DNA from: Archaeoglobaceae archaeon
GTDB taxonomy: Archaea; Halobacteriota; Archaeoglobi; Archaeoglobales; Archaeoglobaceae
Assembly: GCA_025059545.1 (NCBI GenBank)
Contig: JANXDJ010000018.1
Span: 1-21,156, forward strand
Length of the DNA stretch: 21,156 nucleotides
Direction: 5' to 3'
Part shown: piece after piece, positions 12,107 through 19,264 of the stretch
Layout: every line of letters starts with the position of its first letter
Numbering within the stretch: position 1 is the stretch's first letter
Made by a program: the position numbers and the translations under genes
The notes under the pieces: generated by a model
What the model saw: the letters and a program-made list of their open reading frames with translations, nothing else
Databases searched by the model: none
Told to the model about the DNA's origin: nothing

Positions 12107-14139
12107 ATTGTCAGAAGTGCGGAGGAAAGGGTTTCATCGAAATAGAGAAGACATGTGAAACCTGTAGCGGGACAGGAAAGGCTAAAAGCTTCGATCCCAA
12201 GATCGTCAGTTTATCCGAAGAACAGATTAAGCTTTTCATGAAAGGGATCTGCGGTGCTTGTAATGGAAATGGAAAACTTAAGATCGTGGAAGTTTGTAAA
12301 GGCTGTAATGGAACTGGTAGAGTAAAGAGATGTTATATATGTGGCAAGGAAACAGATCAGGAACTTTGCTTTGAATGCAGAAAGAAATCTCACGTTTTCA
12401 AGATTGGAAATAGCTGTGGTATTGAGGATCTTAGAATTGGTAGACTTTATTTAGGCTTAATCTCATCTATTACAGATATTGGAGCCTTTGTCAGTCTGAA
12501 CAGAAGATTAAAAGGACTTATTCCGAAAAAGCTAAGTCAAAATCTCCGGGAAGGAGACGAGATCGTTGTTAAAGTCACAAATATAAGCGTCAGCGGAGAG
12601 ATCGACTTAGCCCCAGTTGAAATTCAGAACTATGCGATTGTCGAAGTTTCAAAAGACCTTGAGATTATTCCGATCTCAACAGTTTCAAAGTTTTTAGGAA
12701 GAATGGTTAAGATTCGTGGGATCGTAACACATGCGAAAGAGACTGCGATTGCAAAGGTTTTCACGATCGTTGATGGCACTGGAAGTGTGAACTGCACAGT
12801 CTTCGACGACTTCGATGCGGAAGTTGATGAAGCCATTGAAGTTATTGGCACAGTAAGGAGAAATGGCGTAGATGCTTTGGAAGTTGACAAGATTCTCGGC
12901 GAAGATGCTTATGAGATCAGGAAGAGGATCGAAGCAGAGATCGAGAAAGCCTGTGAGCCAGATTTCAAAGGTTTTCTAATAAAAAGCGATGTTCTTGAAA
13001 AATTGAAAGAAGAAATGATTTCGGTTGCAAAGGAACTTAAAAAAGCCGTTTACAAGTCAAGACCAATCATAATAAGGCATCACTGGGATGCAGATGGCAC
13101 TTGTGGCGGAGTTGCTTTAGAGCTTGCACTCCAAGAGTTAGTGGAAAAAATTTACCGAGATAAGGAAAGTAAGTATTACCTTATAAAGAGAAAAGTCTCA
13201 AGAGCTCCTTTTTATGAGCTTGAAGACCTTGTTAGAGATCTTGACGAGAGTTTGGAAGATGCTGAGAGATACGGCGATAGGATTCCCCTTGTTGTGCTTG
13301 TTGACAATGGATCGGGACATGAAGATCTGCCAGCCATCCAGCAATTCATACTATTTGGCGCGGATGTGATCACAATAGATCACCACTTTCCGGATGAGGG
13401 TGTTGATAAATATCTTCTTTATCACATAAATCCTTATAAAGTCGGTGGGGATAGCAATATAACTTCTGGTGTTCTCTGCGTTGAGATCGCAAGGATGATT
13501 TCCGATTTAGAGTTTACAAAACTCGCCGCAATTTCTGTAGTTGGTGATCGATCAGAGGGAAGCGTTGAAGAATACATAAAGATTTCAAATTTGAGTAAAG
13601 AAGAACTGAAAGATCTCGCTTTGGCTGTAGAATTCGAAGGTTTTTACCTTCGCTTTAAGTCTGCAAGCACAATTGTGCATGAAATTCTCGGCTTCGGTAG
13701 AAAAGATAGGCAGAAAAAGCTCGTTGAAATTCTATCGGGCTATGCAAAATCAGCAATTGAAGAACAACTAAAAACTGGACTCGAGAACGTGAAAGTGCAG
13801 ATACTGCCAAATGGTATAGCTCTTGCTGCCTTTGATGTCGAAAATTATTCGAAAAAGTTCACTTTTCCACCCCCGGGTAAATTAACTGGAGAAATTCACG
13901 ACAGATTAAAAGAAAAATACCCAAAGATCGTCACAATCGGCTATGGTCCAGATTTTGCAGTTATTCGTAGTGAAGGCGTCGACTTGGACATTCCAAAACT
14001 TGTTGAGGAGCTTAAGAGAGAGATCAACGCTTGTGTCGATGGCGGAGGGCATCTTGTTGTTGGTTCAATAAAGTTTGTTGAAGGTAAAAGGAAAGAAGTC
14101 CTTGCAAAGCTTGCTAACAAGATCGGTGAGATAAGTTGA
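12103..14139 (+). CDS. RecJ-like DHH phosphoesterase with DnaJ zinc motifs, S1 and OB domains (COG1107 type)
   Basis: 678 residues. Domain order: four CxxCxGxG motifs at about 3-10, 18-25, 50-57 and 65-72 (DnaJ-type zinc fingers, two sites), a further C77/C80 and C89/C92 zinc knuckle, an S1 RNA-binding fold (about 111-172: GRLYLGLISSITDIGAFVSL), an OB fold (about 195-265: GRMVKIRGIVTHAKETAIAK), a helical linker, then the DHH catalytic domain (about 325-500: HHWDADGTCGG, VVLVDNGSG, TIDHHFPDE) and a DHHA1 domain with CVDGGGHLVVGS near 640. The metal ligands of the DHH site are all present. It probably acts as a 5'-3' exonuclease or phosphodiesterase on RNA or nucleic-acid fragments; the RNA-binding domains and the operon with METTL5-like, Csl4 and RpoL favour an RNA substrate. 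The ATG overlaps cbiB by 4 bases. Confidence 0.93.
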   Translation: MNCQKCGGKGFIEIEKTCETCSGTGKAKSFDPKIVSLSEEQIKLFMKGICGACNGNGKLKIVEVCKGCNGTGRVKRCYICGKETDQELCFECRKKSHVFKIGNSCGIEDLRIGRLYLGLISSITDIGAFVSLNRRLKGLIPKKLSQNLREGDEIVVKVTNISVSGEIDLAPVEIQNYAIVEVSKDLEIIPISTVSKFLGRMVKIRGIVTHAKETAIAKVFTIVDGTGSVNCTVFDDFDAEVDEAIEVIGTVRRNGVDALEVDKILGEDAYEIRKRIEAEIEKACEPDFKGFLIKSDVLEKLKEEMISVAKELKKAVYKSRPIIIRHHWDADGTCGGVALELALQELVEKIYRDKESKYYLIKRKVSRAPFYELEDLVRDLDESLEDAERYGDRIPLVVLVDNGSGHEDLPAIQQFILFGADVITIDHHFPDEGVDKYLLYHINPYKVGGDSNITSGVLCVEIARMISDLEFTKLAAISVVGDRSEGSVEEYIKISNLSKEELKDLALAVEFEGFYLRFKSASTIVHEILGFGRKDRQKKLVEILSGYAKSAIEEQLKTGLENVKVQILPNGIALAAFDVENYSKKFTFPPPGKLTGEIHDRLKEKYPKIVTIGYGPDFAVIRSEGVDLDIPKLVEELKREINACVDGGGHLVVGSIKFVEGKRKEVLAKLANKIGEIS

Positions 14140-14744
14140 AGAAAGAACTCGAAATCGCTCTTGAAAGCCTTGAAGGTTTTAGAAACCCGAAGATCCAACT
14201 TGAGCAATATGTAACTCCAGCAAACCTTGCAGGCTTTATATTGACAAACGCTAAGCTATTCGGGGATCTAAAAACTGTTGTGGATCTTGGATGTGGAACT
14301 GGAATTTTAGTGATAGGCTCAGCAATGCTTGGAGCGTATTCAATTGGCATCGAAATTGATCCAGAAGCTTTGAAAATTGCAAAAGCTAATGCTAAGAAAT
14401 TGGGGGTTTCTGTGGATTTAATTGCATGCGACGTCCGCGATCTCAAGCTTAAAAAGAATGTTACAGTTATCATGAACCCTCCTTTCGGTATTCAGCGAAA
14501 AAATGCGGATCGAGTTTTTCTTGAGAAGGCATTCGAGATCGCTGAAGTCATTTACTCGATCCACTCTGCAGAAAGTGAGATCTTTGTGAGAAAAAGAGCC
14601 GAAGAAAGTGGTTTCAGGATTACACATTTATGGAAGTTCATGATTCCACTAAGGAGAACTTACTCTTTTCATGAAAAGGCATTTAAGTTCATACCAGTAG
14701 AGGTGTTTAGGATTGAGAAAAATGATCGTCCTTCCGGGAGATAA
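14136..14744 (+). CDS. METTL5-like N6-adenine RNA methyltransferase (COG2263 type)
   Basis: 202 residues, TTG start at 14136 preceded by GGTGAG and overlapping the DHH stop (TTGA). Class I methyltransferase: LEQYVTPANLAGFIL (about 22-36, N-terminal substrate side), VVDLGCGTGILVIGS (SAM loop, about 48-62), SIGIEIDPEAL and the catalytic IMNPPFGIQRKNADRVF (about 110-126). The NPPF tetrad signifies adenine-N6 or amide methylation. Eukaryotic METTL5 methylates 18S rRNA A1832 with TRMT112; the archaeal family is presumed to modify 16S rRNA. It is followed by Csl4 with a 23-base overlap, a widely conserved archaeal arrangement with RpoL. The C-terminal residues after FKFIPVEVFR are read in two frames with Csl4. 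Confidence 0.93.
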   Translation: MKKELEIALESLEGFRNPKIQLEQYVTPANLAGFILTNAKLFGDLKTVVDLGCGTGILVIGSAMLGAYSIGIEIDPEALKIAKANAKKLGVSVDLIACDVRDLKLKKNVTVIMNPPFGIQRKNADRVFLEKAFEIAEVIYSIHSAESEIFVRKRAEESGFRITHLWKFMIPLRRTYSFHEKAFKFIPVEVFRIEKNDRPSGR

Positions 14745-15255
14745 AATTGGAAGTGTTGAAGAATTCAAAGCTGGAGAAGGTGTTTACGAGGAAGAAGGGG
14801 AGCTTTTTGCTTCTGTAGCCGGAATTCTCGAGTTAGAGGACAAAAAAGCAAGAATAAAAAGTTTCAGCAGGATTCCAGAACTTAAAAAAGGCGATGTGGT
14901 CCTCGGTAGAGTTGTTGAGATCAAGAACAGCTTTGCAATGGTTGAAATAGCAAGAAAAAAGGGAGAAGATAGAGAACTCGCACATACAGGTCTTGCTTTG
15001 CTTCACATTTCTAACTTGGGGGAAAGAGTTGACAACATAGGCGATGCAATAGGTTATTTCGACATCTTAAAAGCAAGAGTGCTCGACACATCACCAAAGA
15101 TCTCCATAAGAGAGCCAGAAATGGGCGTAATTAAGGCATTCTGCAGTTCCTGCAAATCTGAGCTATTGCTTGAGGGGGGAAAGCTTAAATGTCCAAACTG
15201 CGGAAAAGAAGAGAAGAGAAAAATCTCAAGAGCTTATGGGAAAGGTGAGTGGTGA
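14722..15255 (+). CDS. csl4: Exosome RNA-binding cap subunit Csl4
   Basis: 177 residues from ATG 14722 (MIVLPGDKIGSVEEFKAGEG); the upstream TTG at 14713 would add three residues without family support. N-terminal domain with GDKIGSVEEFKAGEGVYEEE and SVAGILELEDKKA (about 1-50), S1 domain (about 55-130: KKGDVVLGRVVEIKNSFAMV), and a C-terminal zinc ribbon with CSSCKSEL at about 143 and CPNCGKEE at about 157. It forms part of the RNA-entry cap of the archaeal exosome and recruits DnaG, coupling with the Rrp41/Rrp42 ring. It overlaps METTL5-like by 23 bases; its TGA shares a base with the ATG of rpoL (TGATG). This neighbourhood is the standard archaeal RNA-processing operon. Confidence 0.95.
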   Translation: MIVLPGDKIGSVEEFKAGEGVYEEEGELFASVAGILELEDKKARIKSFSRIPELKKGDVVLGRVVEIKNSFAMVEIARKKGEDRELAHTGLALLHISNLGERVDNIGDAIGYFDILKARVLDTSPKISIREPEMGVIKAFCSSCKSELLLEGGKLKCPNCGKEEKRKISRAYGKGEW

Positions 15256-15518
15256 TGCTGAAGATCGTTGAGATCGGAAAGAACTATGTAAAGCTTATCG
15301 TGAAAGGGGAAGATCACACTTACCTGAATCTCCTACAACATTACCTTTCTCAGGATAAAAGAACTGTTCTCGTGAGATACAATATCCCACACCCATTGGT
15401 TGGTGAACCTGAGATATACCTCAGGACAAACGGAACGAATCCGATCGAAGTGCTTAAAAAGGCGAATGAGAATATCGTTGGCGTGTGTGAAGATCTTTTA
15501 GAGCAGATTCAGCCATAG
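15255..15518 (+). CDS. rpoL: DNA-directed RNA polymerase subunit L (Rpo11)
   Basis: 87 residues from ATG 15255 (MLKIVEIGKNYVKLIVKGED). Two GTG codons at 15249 and 15252 lie just upstream, but a GGTGAG site 15244-15249 favours the ATG. Family marks: GEDHTYLNLLQHYL (about 20-33), VRYNIPHPLVGEPEIYLRTN (about 41-60) and P-x-E-V-L near 65, then a C-terminal amphipathic helix. It pairs with subunit D (Rpo3) as the archaeal counterpart of the bacterial alpha dimer. Last gene of the aIF1 operon; its stop overlaps the 3' end of the convergent thioesterase gene by 10 bases, leaving no room for an intergenic terminator. Confidence 0.95.
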   Translation: MLKIVEIGKNYVKLIVKGEDHTYLNLLQHYLSQDKRTVLVRYNIPHPLVGEPEIYLRTNGTNPIEVLKKANENIVGVCEDLLEQIQP

Positions 15519-15868
15519 GCAATTGCAGAGCCTTCGGCTATTATTTCTTCCCCCTTGAATACCCTAAGTCTGTAAAAACCCAATCTTTTACCTTTAACCT
15601 TTTCAGCTTCTGCTGTAAGCAGATCCCCTTTTTCTGCTGGAGAATAGAAGTTCATCGAAATTTTTACTGCAACCCTCTTCGTATCTGTATTTGCCGAGAT
15701 CGCAAAGGCAAAGTCTGCAAGAGCCATTATAAAACCACCGTGAGCAACGCTGTATATGTTCAGAAAATCATCTCTTACAACACCTTTAACTCTTGCATAA
15801 CCTTCTCTTACTTCCTCAACTTCACAGCCAAGGAATTTTCTAAAAGGATCAGAAAGTAAGAACTCCAT
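15509..15868 (-). CDS. PaaI-type hotdog thioesterase
   Basis: 119 residues, ordinary length for the family. Central motif SVAHGGFIMALADFAFAISA (about 40-59) carries His43-Gly44-Gly45 and Asp52, the oxyanion and catalytic-base region of PaaI/YbgC-like acyl-CoA thioesterases. Strands RVAVKISMNFYSPAEKGDLL and GKRLGFYRLRVFKGEEIIAE complete the hotdog sheet. It probably hydrolyses an aromatic or short acyl-CoA; exact substrate not visible. ATG 15868 is preceded by a GGAGATG site and a TATA-like TTTTAAAAAT about 23 bases upstream. Convergent with rpoL (10-base overlap) and upstream of tRNA-Pro on the other strand. Confidence 0.92.
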   Translation of the reverse strand: MEFLLSDPFRKFLGCEVEEVREGYARVKGVVRDDFLNIYSVAHGGFIMALADFAFAISANTDTKRVAVKISMNFYSPAEKGDLLTAEAEKVKGKRLGFYRLRVFKGEEIIAEGSAIAYG

Positions 15869-15914
15869 GTTTCATCTCCGCATTATTTTTAAAATTATTC
15901 CTCACTCAGAAACC

Positions 15915-15922
15915 TTTATTAA
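15915..15922 (+). promoter_or_regulatory. TATA element of tRNA-Pro
   Basis: TTTATTAA centred 26 bases before the first base of the tRNA. Confidence 0.5.
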
Positions 15923-15944
15923 GAGATCACAACCTGAAATTCAG

Positions 15945-16021
<77 letters not shown>

Positions 16022-16034
16022 TTAAAACGAAAAA

Positions 16035-16042
16035 TTTATTAC
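16035..16042 (+). promoter_or_regulatory. TATA element of the repeat-protein gene
   Basis: TTTATTAC after CGAAAAA (BRE-like), centred 27 bases before ATG 16066 and only about 12 bases before GTG 16051. The transcript would therefore begin after the GTG, supporting the ATG as start. Confidence 0.45.
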
Positions 16043-16065
16043 CATTCATCGTGAAAATTAACAAG

Positions 16066-17370
16066 ATGAAAAATTTCAATTCTGAGATTCTACAAAAACT
16101 TGAACTATTGCGAAGGTTAGCTATAGAACTTCCCGACGAATATTGGCGTTCTGAGGCTTTAGGATACATCTCAAAAACTCTATTAGAGTTTGGAAAAATA
16201 GATGAAGCCTTAAATATTGCAAAGGAAATTCCAGATAAATATGCCCGTTCATCCATTTTAAAAGATCTATCAATCGCCTTAGCAGCTCTTGGAAAAATCA
16301 GCGAATCGCTAAACGTTGCTCGAGAGATCTCAAGCGAAGAGAAACGATCAGAGACTCTAAAACGTATATCAGAAGATTTAGTTAGGCTTGGGAAAGTAGA
16401 AGAAGCTCTCAATATTACCAGAGAGATCTCTAATAATTTAGATCGATCTGAGGCTTTGAGAATAATCTCGGAAGAATTAATAAAACTGGGAAAGATTTCT
16501 GAGGCTTTGAGTGCTGCTAAAGAGATACCAGACAAGTTAGACCGCTCTTGGGCATTGGGATATATATCAAAAGCTTTGGTGGAGCTTGGAAGAATTGATG
16601 AAGCATTAAATGTTGCTAAGGAGATCTCTGTTGAGAAAGAAAGGTATTTAGCTCTTATATACATTTCAAAGCTCCTATTAGTTCTTGGAAGGATTGATGA
16701 GGCTCTTAGTATTGCCAAAGAGGTTTTGGATAAGTTAGACCGCTCTTGGGCATTGGGATATATATCAAAAGCTTTGGTGGAGCTTGGAAGAATTGATGAA
16801 GCTAACGAAGTCCTAAATGAGGCATTAAATGTTGCTAAGGGGATCTCTGGAGAGAAAGAAAGATATTTGGCTCTAATATACATTTCAAAGCTCTTAGTAG
16901 AACTTGGTAGAATTGAAGAGGCACTAAGTATCGCTATAAAGGAACAAGATGAAAAATTGCGATCTGACATTTTAGTGTATATCTCAAAAACCTTAGTAGA
17001 ACTTGGAAAGATCGATAAAGCGCTGAATATTGTTAAAGACATACCAGATAAGTCTGATCGCTCAGAAGTTCTGGTTTATATTTCCAAATCATTGGCAAAT
17101 CTTGGAAAGATTGATGAAGCGCTGAGTGTTGCAAAAGCAATAACAAGCGATGATAAACGCTCTGAAGCTCTAAGACGGATTTCAGAAGATTTAATTAGAC
17201 TTGGAAGGGTTGATGAAGCTACTAAAGTCCTCGAAGAAACTCTTAAAATTGCTAAGGAAATGACAGACAAGAAATTCCGTTCCGAAACTTTGAGTTATAT
17301 CTCCACAACTATGGCAAAGATGTTAGAGAACATACTAAAGGCACAAAAAAGCGAGGAAAAGAAAGAATAG
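16066..17370 (+). CDS. Tandem 33-residue helical-repeat (TPR-like solenoid) protein
   Basis: 434 residues from ATG 16066. After about 30 residues, the protein is about eleven and a half copies of a 33-residue unit with consensus RSEALxYISKxLxxLGKIDEALxIAKEIPDK, each a helix-turn-helix of alternating amphipathic helices. Two units are 40 long through the same 7-residue insertion in the second helix (ANEVLNEALNVAK and ATKVLEETLKIAK). It resembles TPR/SEL1-class solenoids but the unit length is not the TPR 34, and the conserved IPD(K)xxRS turn differs. Such scaffolds bind proteins; ligand unknown. No signal or membrane helix. A 66-residue block is nearly duplicated (71 identical bases at 16534-16604 and 16732-16802). 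It is alone, between tRNA-Pro and tRNA-Phe, a classical insertion context. An open antisense frame here is a shadow of the repeat codons. Confidence 0.85.
   Translation: MKNFNSEILQKLELLRRLAIELPDEYWRSEALGYISKTLLEFGKIDEALNIAKEIPDKYARSSILKDLSIALAALGKISESLNVAREISSEEKRSETLKRISEDLVRLGKVEEALNITREISNNLDRSEALRIISEELIKLGKISEALSAAKEIPDKLDRSWALGYISKALVELGRIDEALNVAKEISVEKERYLALIYISKLLLVLGRIDEALSIAKEVLDKLDRSWALGYISKALVELGRIDEANEVLNEALNVAKGISGEKERYLALIYISKLLVELGRIEEALSIAIKEQDEKLRSDILVYISKTLVELGKIDKALNIVKDIPDKSDRSEVLVYISKSLANLGKIDEALSVAKAITSDDKRSEALRRISEDLIRLGRVDEATKVLEETLKIAKEMTDKKFRSETLSYISTTMAKMLENILKAQKSEEKKE
16534..16802 (+). repeat. Near-identical 198-bp tandem duplication inside the repeat gene
   Basis: The 71-base stretch at 16534-16604 recurs exactly at 16732-16802, with a 198-base (66-codon, two-unit) period. 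The following unit is also similar but diverged (VEKERYLALIYISKLL in the first block, GEKERYLALIYISKLL in the second), and the second copy has a 21-base insertion in its first unit. The rest of the array has diverged further at the DNA level, so this is the youngest expansion. Confidence 0.85.
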
Positions 17371-17385
17371 ACAAAAATTGTTGTA

Positions 17386-17459
17386 TGCCCGGAGCCGGAT
17401 TTGAACCGGCGACTGTTCGGTCTTCAGCCGAACGCTCTCCCAGGCTGAGCTACCCGGGC
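17386..17459 (-). tRNA. tRNA-Phe (anticodon GAA)
   Basis: Minus strand: acceptor GCCCGGG/TCCGGGC (one G-T pair at position 7-66), discriminator A, anticodon stem TTCGG/CCGAA around loop CTGAAGA (anticodon GAA), T stem GCCGG/CCGGC with loop TTCAAAT. No intron and no encoded CCA. A TATA-like AAAAATAAAAATA (about 17481-17493) lies about 26 bases upstream. It ends 15 bases past the stop of the repeat-protein gene, facing it. Confidence 0.96.
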
Positions 17460-17480
17460 TTAAATTAAGTCTGAGTTGGG

Positions 17481-17493
17481 TATTTTTATTTTT
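17481..17493 (-). promoter_or_regulatory. TATA element of tRNA-Phe
   Basis: AAAAATAAAAATA on the minus strand, preceded by GCG, about 25 bases before the first tRNA base (17459). Confidence 0.45.
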
Positions 17494-17541
17494 CGCTAAA
17501 ACCTTTTCCCGATCACACTTGTGAGATAAGAAGGCAGACAG

Positions 17542-17549
17542 TTTTATAA
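17542..17549 (+). promoter_or_regulatory. TATA element of the small TA-like gene
   Basis: TTTATAAG about 28 bases before ATG 17574. No ribosome site; a short or absent leader is expected. This 110-base gap to tRNA-Phe holds only the two opposing promoters. Confidence 0.4.
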
Positions 17550-17573
17550 GTATATGGGTGTGATGAGAGTTGC

Positions 17574-17765
17574 ATGATCAGAAAAGAGTTTGAGAAATTC
17601 GAGAAGAAATTTATCGCAGAGGAGAAAGTTGACTTTATAAAAAATATCGAAATATTTGAGAATTTATTGAGATTTGCGAGGGAAATGAAGAAGCTTCCCC
17701 CTGAGAATCCACTTGAAGGAATTGAAATCGATGAAAAATATGCGAAGGGCGATAAATGGAATTAA
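17574..17765 (+). CDS. 63-residue partner protein of a nucleotidyltransferase (antitoxin-like candidate)
   Basis: 63 residues, mostly charged and helical: MIRKEFEKFEKKFIAEEKVD at the start, a mid-helix with ENLLRFAREMKKL (about 29-41), then PPENPLEGIEIDEKYAKG. I recognise a pattern, from memory only, of small proteins with this NPLEGIEID ending encoded immediately before stand-alone nucleotidyltransferases in archaea. Its stop overlaps the start of the nucleotidyltransferase by 10 bases, implying coupling. It may be the antitoxin or accessory subunit of a type IV/VII-like (AbiEii or MNT-type) toxin-antitoxin module. The partner here is interrupted, so the pair may be dead. Confidence 0.6.
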   Translation: MIRKEFEKFEKKFIAEEKVDFIKNIEIFENLLRFAREMKKLPPENPLEGIEIDEKYAKGDKWN

Positions 17766-18148
17766 GAGAACTTATAAAGAGATTGGCTCAGAAATTGGAT
17801 GAGAAAAGAATAGATTACATGCTAATTGGAGGACAGGCACTGCTTCTTTACGGCGAACCAAGATTAACGAAGGATATAGACTTAACCTTAGGCGTTGGAA
17901 TTGAAGAACTCTAAAAAGTGCTAAAGATAGTAAGGGAACTCGATTTAAAACCAATTCCAGAAAAAGTAGAAGAATTTGTTAAAAAAATTATACCAGCAAT
18001 AGACCCAAAATCAGGTTTAAGGGTTGATTTCATTTTTTCTTGGACACTATATGAAAGAAATGCGCTGAAGAGAGTCAAAAAAGTCAATATAGGAGATGTT
18101 TTAGTGAAATATGCTTCCATTGAGGATTTAATAATCCAGAAAAAATAA
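17756..18148 (+). pseudogene. Interrupted AbiEii/MNT-type nucleotidyltransferase
   Basis: Reading from ATG 17756: MELRELIKRLAQKL, then IDYMLIGGQALLLYGEPRLT and KDIDLTLGV, the GG and DxD nucleotidyltransferase signature (Asp40 and Asp42), then a TAA at codon 53 (17912-17914). The same frame continues after the stop with KVLKIVRELDLKP and GLRVDFIFSW, in which Asp91 is the third expected metal ligand, to ASIEDLIIQKK and a natural stop at 18148. All catalytic residues are present, so only the one nonsense codon interrupts it. The product of 130 codons also ends soon after ASIEDLII, where relatives usually continue with more helical sequence (my recollection), suggesting a lost 3' end. It is a member of the family of toxins that modify tRNA or proteins. 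It could also reflect a sequencing error. Confidence 0.75.
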
Positions 18149-18167
18149 CCAGATCATTCAGGCAAAG

Positions 18168-18175
18168 TATTTTAA
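18168..18175 (+). promoter_or_regulatory. TATA element of alpha-NAC
   Basis: TATTTTAA about 26 bases before ATG 18198 with no intervening ribosome site, so the transcript is probably leaderless. It lies just past the truncated nucleotidyltransferase. Confidence 0.45.
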
Positions 18176-18197
18176 CTTCTTCACTCAGCCTTATTCT

Positions 18198-18527
18198 ATG
18201 CTTCCGATAAATGCAAAGCAGATGAAGAAGATGATGAAACAGATGGGCATCGAAATGGAGGAAATTGATGCAAAGGAAGTTATAATAAAAACGAGCACGG
18301 AAGAGCTGATTTTCAGAAATCCGAATGTAACCAAGATCTCAGCAAAGGGAATGGAAACTTTTCAAGTTGTTGGAGAATACGAAGTTGTTAAGATTGCTCC
18401 ACAGATCAGTGAAGAAGACGTGAAGCTTGTGATGGAACAAGCGAATGTTGACGAAGAGAGAGCAAGGAAGGCTTTGATTGAAGCAAATGGAGATATAGCG
18501 GAAGCTTTGTTAAGATTACAAGGATGA
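18198..18527 (+). CDS. nac: Nascent polypeptide-associated complex protein (alpha-NAC)
   Basis: 109 residues, the usual archaeal length. N-terminal NAC beta-barrel part: Met/Lys-rich KQMKKMMKQMGIEMEE (ribosome contact), then EVIIKTSTEELIFRNPNVTK and KGMETFQVVGEYEV (about 27-65). The C-terminal UBA-like domain carries ISEEDVKLVMEQANVDEERA and KALIEANGDIAEALLRLQ (about 70-108), both characteristic. It forms homodimers that bind nascent chains at the ribosomal exit. The ATG at 18198 and the leaderless promoter agree. The last codons overlap the start of trmI by 4 bases (ATGA), so the two are expressed together. Confidence 0.96.
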   Translation: MLPINAKQMKKMMKQMGIEMEEIDAKEVIIKTSTEELIFRNPNVTKISAKGMETFQVVGEYEVVKIAPQISEEDVKLVMEQANVDEERARKALIEANGDIAEALLRLQG

Positions 18528-19264
18528 AGCCTCCAGTGGTTCTTTCAAGGGGGAAGCATAGTTTTCTCGTTGAAAAATTTGAAGGGAAGCTCCATACTCA
18601 TCATGGGGTAATAGAGCTCAGTGAACTCAACAACAAGTCATTTGGAGACACTATAAAGACGCACATCGGCGTTGAATACAAAATAGTGCCTTTTAATTTA
18701 TCCGGATTCTTTAAGCATTTCAAAAGAGGTGCTACGCCTGTGATGCCAAAGGACATAGGAGCGATCATCGCATACACTGGCTTATCTCCAGACTCTCTAA
18801 TCTTTGACGCAGGGACTGGTAGTGGAATGCTTGCAGCTTATCTCGCCTATTTTAATAAATTCGGAGAAGTTGTCACAGTTGAAATAAGAGAGGATTTTGC
18901 AAAGATTGCAAGAAGGAATTTCAAGCTTGCCGGGCTAAAAAATGTTCATCAGATCATCGGTGACGCAGTTGAAGTAGCTGATGGTTTCAAAAAGGAATTT
19001 GACCTTGTTGTTTTGGATATGAAAGACGATTTAGCTTTCATTCCTAAGGCCAAGAAAATTTTAAAAGTTGGCGGAGCTCTCGCGGTATACAATCCATACA
19101 TCGAACCCGCAAGAGGAGTTTACGAAGCTATGAACAAGAACGAGTTTCGAGAGCTTGAGGCTTTCGAACTTCTACGCATCGACTTGGATATAAAGAGGAT
19201 TGGCACAAGAACTTCTACTGGCGTCTGGCATACTGGCTACATTGTGATCGGGAGAAAATATTAG
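18524..19264 (+). CDS. trmI: tRNA (adenine-N1)-methyltransferase TrmI (positions 57/58)
   Basis: 246 residues. N-terminal small beta-barrel (about 1-65: SRGKHSFLVEKFEGKLHTHH), then the Rossmann methyltransferase domain with FKRGATPVMPKDIGAIIAYT (about 66-85), LIFDAGTGSGMLAAYLAYFN (SAM loop, about 92-111), VVTVEIREDFAKIARRNFKL and FDLVVLDMKDD (about 165). The C-terminal GVWHTGYIVIGRK completes the sheet. Archaeal TrmI is a homotetramer making 1-methyladenosine at tRNA positions 57 and 58. It overlaps alpha-NAC by 4 bases; its TAG and the TAA of the convergent gene are interleaved within four bases, TTAG at 19261-19264. Confidence 0.96.
   Translation: MKPPVVLSRGKHSFLVEKFEGKLHTHHGVIELSELNNKSFGDTIKTHIGVEYKIVPFNLSGFFKHFKRGATPVMPKDIGAIIAYTGLSPDSLIFDAGTGSGMLAAYLAYFNKFGEVVTVEIREDFAKIARRNFKLAGLKNVHQIIGDAVEVADGFKKEFDLVVLDMKDDLAFIPKAKKILKVGGALAVYNPYIEPARGVYEAMNKNEFRELEAFELLRIDLDIKRIGTRTSTGVWHTGYIVIGRKY

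Noticed and set aside
17371..17573. tRNA-adjacent attachment site or integrase remnant near tRNA-Phe
   Set aside because: No direct repeat of the tRNA 3' end and no integrase frame were found in the flanking sequence within the window.
17912..17914. Recoding of the TAA in the nucleotidyltransferase as selenocysteine or pyrrolysine
   Set aside because: Those amino acids use TGA and TAG, respectively. TAA reassignment has no support here.
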